Source: Chloroflexota bacterium
GTDB lineage: Bacteria > Chloroflexota > Anaerolineae > Promineifilales > Promineifilaceae
Assembly: GCA_963169155.1 (NCBI GenBank)
Contig: CAUJGI010000038.1
Span: forward strand, 1-5,794
DNA length: 5,794 nucleotides
Direction: 5' to 3'
The translations under genes were made by a program, and so were the position numbers. Shown here one piece after another: positions 5,343 to 5,794 of the stretch. The first letter of the stretch is position 1. Each line of letters begins with the position of its first letter. Under the pieces are notes generated by a model that saw only the letters and a program-made list of their open reading frames with translations, ran no database searches and was not told where the DNA came from.

Positions 5343-5385
5343 GGAGGCATAACCAGAGGTATTGGCCGCTGTTACAGATGCCTCC
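5343..5385 (-). promoter_or_regulatory. Stem-loop in the kaiC 5' leader
   Basis: Perfect 8-bp arms ggaggcat (5343-5350) and atgcctcc (5378-5385) enclose 27 bases that can add a short inner stem (aac/gtt). It lies 64 bases upstream of the kaiC ATG and would be in the mRNA leader if transcription starts near 5419. The upstream arm on the minus strand contains GGAGG, an SD-like sequence held in the stem. It could be an operator or an RNA control element; the sequence does not decide between them. Confidence 0.45.
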
Positions 5386-5425
5386 AAAACTCTGAAGATC
5401 CCTTTCATCACTTTGTGCGGTTTGC

Positions 5426-5454
5426 TTAATAACTCTGGATATCGAGTGTTGCAA
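5426..5454 (-). promoter_or_regulatory. Possible promoter of the kai operon
   Basis: On the minus strand TTGCAA (5449-5454, four of six -35 matches) and TATTAA (5426-5431, four of six -10 matches) are spaced by 17 bases. Transcription would start near 5419, giving a leader of about 140 bases with the hairpin at 5343-5385. The match is weak and AT-rich DNA gives such hits by chance, so this is only a candidate. Confidence 0.25.
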
Positions 5455-5576
5455 CGGGTAATACTGTTTCTAAAAAGTGGCTGCCGAGATTACCAGTTAA
5501 TGAAAAATGTTGCGGTGTTACGTCCTAAACAATTTAATCAATTTGAATGACTTGTAGACTAGTCTGAAATCTTACC

Positions 5577-5625
5577 AAAAAAGGGTCGCTGCCTCACAAG
5601 AAGCATTTCCTTTGCAGCGACAACC
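5577..5625 (-). terminator. Intrinsic terminator, minus strand
   Basis: Read on the minus strand, GTCGCTGC (5614-5621) pairs perfectly with GCAGCGAC (5585-5592), two outer G-C pairs can form across a two-base bulge (5624-5625 with 5583-5584), and a run of six T follows (5577-5582). The loop is 21 bases, longer than usual. It would end a minus-strand transcript coming from the right, insulating the kai operon from the upstream unit. No coding frame reaches it within the window. Confidence 0.6.
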
Positions 5626-5635
5626 GATTGATAGT

Positions 5636-5670
5636 CTTTCCTATTGGTAGTTTGCTACGCTTTCCTATTG
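5636..5670. repeat. Two direct copies of an 11-mer
   Basis: The 11-mer ctttcctattg occurs at 5636-5646 and 5660-5670, offset by 24 bases. The offset is not an exact multiple of the helical turn. It could be a pair of protein-binding sites or a chance duplication; nothing known was recognised. Confidence 0.4.
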
Positions 5671-5673
5671 AAG

Positions 5674-5708
5674 CGGCACGCAGTTGTTAGCTTTTTGAAC
5701 ACGTGCCG
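5674..5708. repeat. Short inverted repeat
   Basis: Perfect 7-bp arms cggcacg (5674-5680) and cgtgccg (5702-5708) enclose 21 bases. No T-run follows on the plus strand. The role is unknown; it lies just upstream (minus strand) of the terminator at 5577-5625 and could belong to the same transcript. Confidence 0.35.
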
Positions 5709-5794
5709 TATTTAGTAACCGTCAACATATGATTTTCTATTTTTAGAGTGAGTCAATCTCTTTGTAGTTTAAGTTTTACATCGGGTAAACACCC

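Larger units (their letters stand above)
5280..5794. other. AT-rich non-coding region upstream of kaiC
   Basis: This 515-base stretch has no convincing gene. Base composition falls to roughly 30-35% GC in parts (for example 5521-5580), against about 65% in parts of kaiC. An open frame at 5362-5550 (+) begins with TTG, has no ribosome site and resembles nothing I know. The minus-strand frames entering from the right edge all meet a stop within the first 42 bases, so any gene reading in from there ends at about 5753 or further right. What it does hold is listed separately: a leader hairpin, a weak promoter, a terminator and short repeats. A perfect 10-base palindrome agactagtct is at 5556-5565. 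Confidence 0.7.

Noticed and set aside
5362..5550. 62-residue plus-strand frame in the region upstream of kaiC
   Set aside because: TTG start, no ribosome site, no similarity I can recognise, and AT-rich composition unlike the real genes here.

Overview
The window is bacterial chromosomal DNA, most likely from a member of the Chloroflexota (an Anaerolineae-like lineage). This placement is inferred from three things: a kaiC-kaiB-histidine kinase cluster with no kaiA in view, a secreted-type CARDB protein ending in the F-L-P-I-V motif often seen in Chloroflexota surface proteins, and compact coding with a moderately high GC content. No 16S or other strong phylogenetic marker is present, so it stays an inference.

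Layout, left to right. Positions 1-387 (+) hold the C-terminal end of a CARDB-domain (probably extracellular) protein. A bidirectional intrinsic terminator (398-428) separates it from a minus-strand tRNA-Ser(CGA) gene (432-517). A block of short direct and inverted repeats (521-586) follows and runs into the 3' end of tadA (576-1076, minus), the tRNA adenosine deaminase. A 180-base gap carries a TGn-TATAAT promoter for tadA and a bulged inverted repeat after the next gene. The main unit is a minus-strand, probably single-transcript operon read from right to left: kaiC (3852-5279), kaiB (3560-3862, overlapping kaiC by 11 bases), then a hybrid GAF-PAS-HisKA-HATPase-REC histidine kinase (1257-3500). 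The last 515 bases (5280-5794) are AT-richer and hold no convincing gene. They contain a weak candidate promoter, a hairpin in the kaiC leader, an orphan minus-strand terminator and a few short repeats.

How it may work together: KaiC is a two-domain RecA-fold ATPase and autokinase, KaiB is its fold-switching partner, and the adjacent kinase is a plausible output or input module. This would be a KaiA-independent timer or clock-like system, comparable in concept to the KaiBC plus histidine kinase clusters of purple bacteria. The KaiC here has a Ser-Ser instead of Ser-Thr phosphorylation dyad and lacks the A-loop and C-terminal tail that KaiA uses. The KaiB ends early and differs at positions tied to fold switching. 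The kinase GAF domain carries a C-x2-C cluster that could sense redox state or metal.

A separate genome-style signal is the octamer palindrome ACGGCCGT, found 10 times in 5.8 kb, always inside genes and always in one of two reading phases. It resembles the behaviour of the cyanobacterial HIP1 element.
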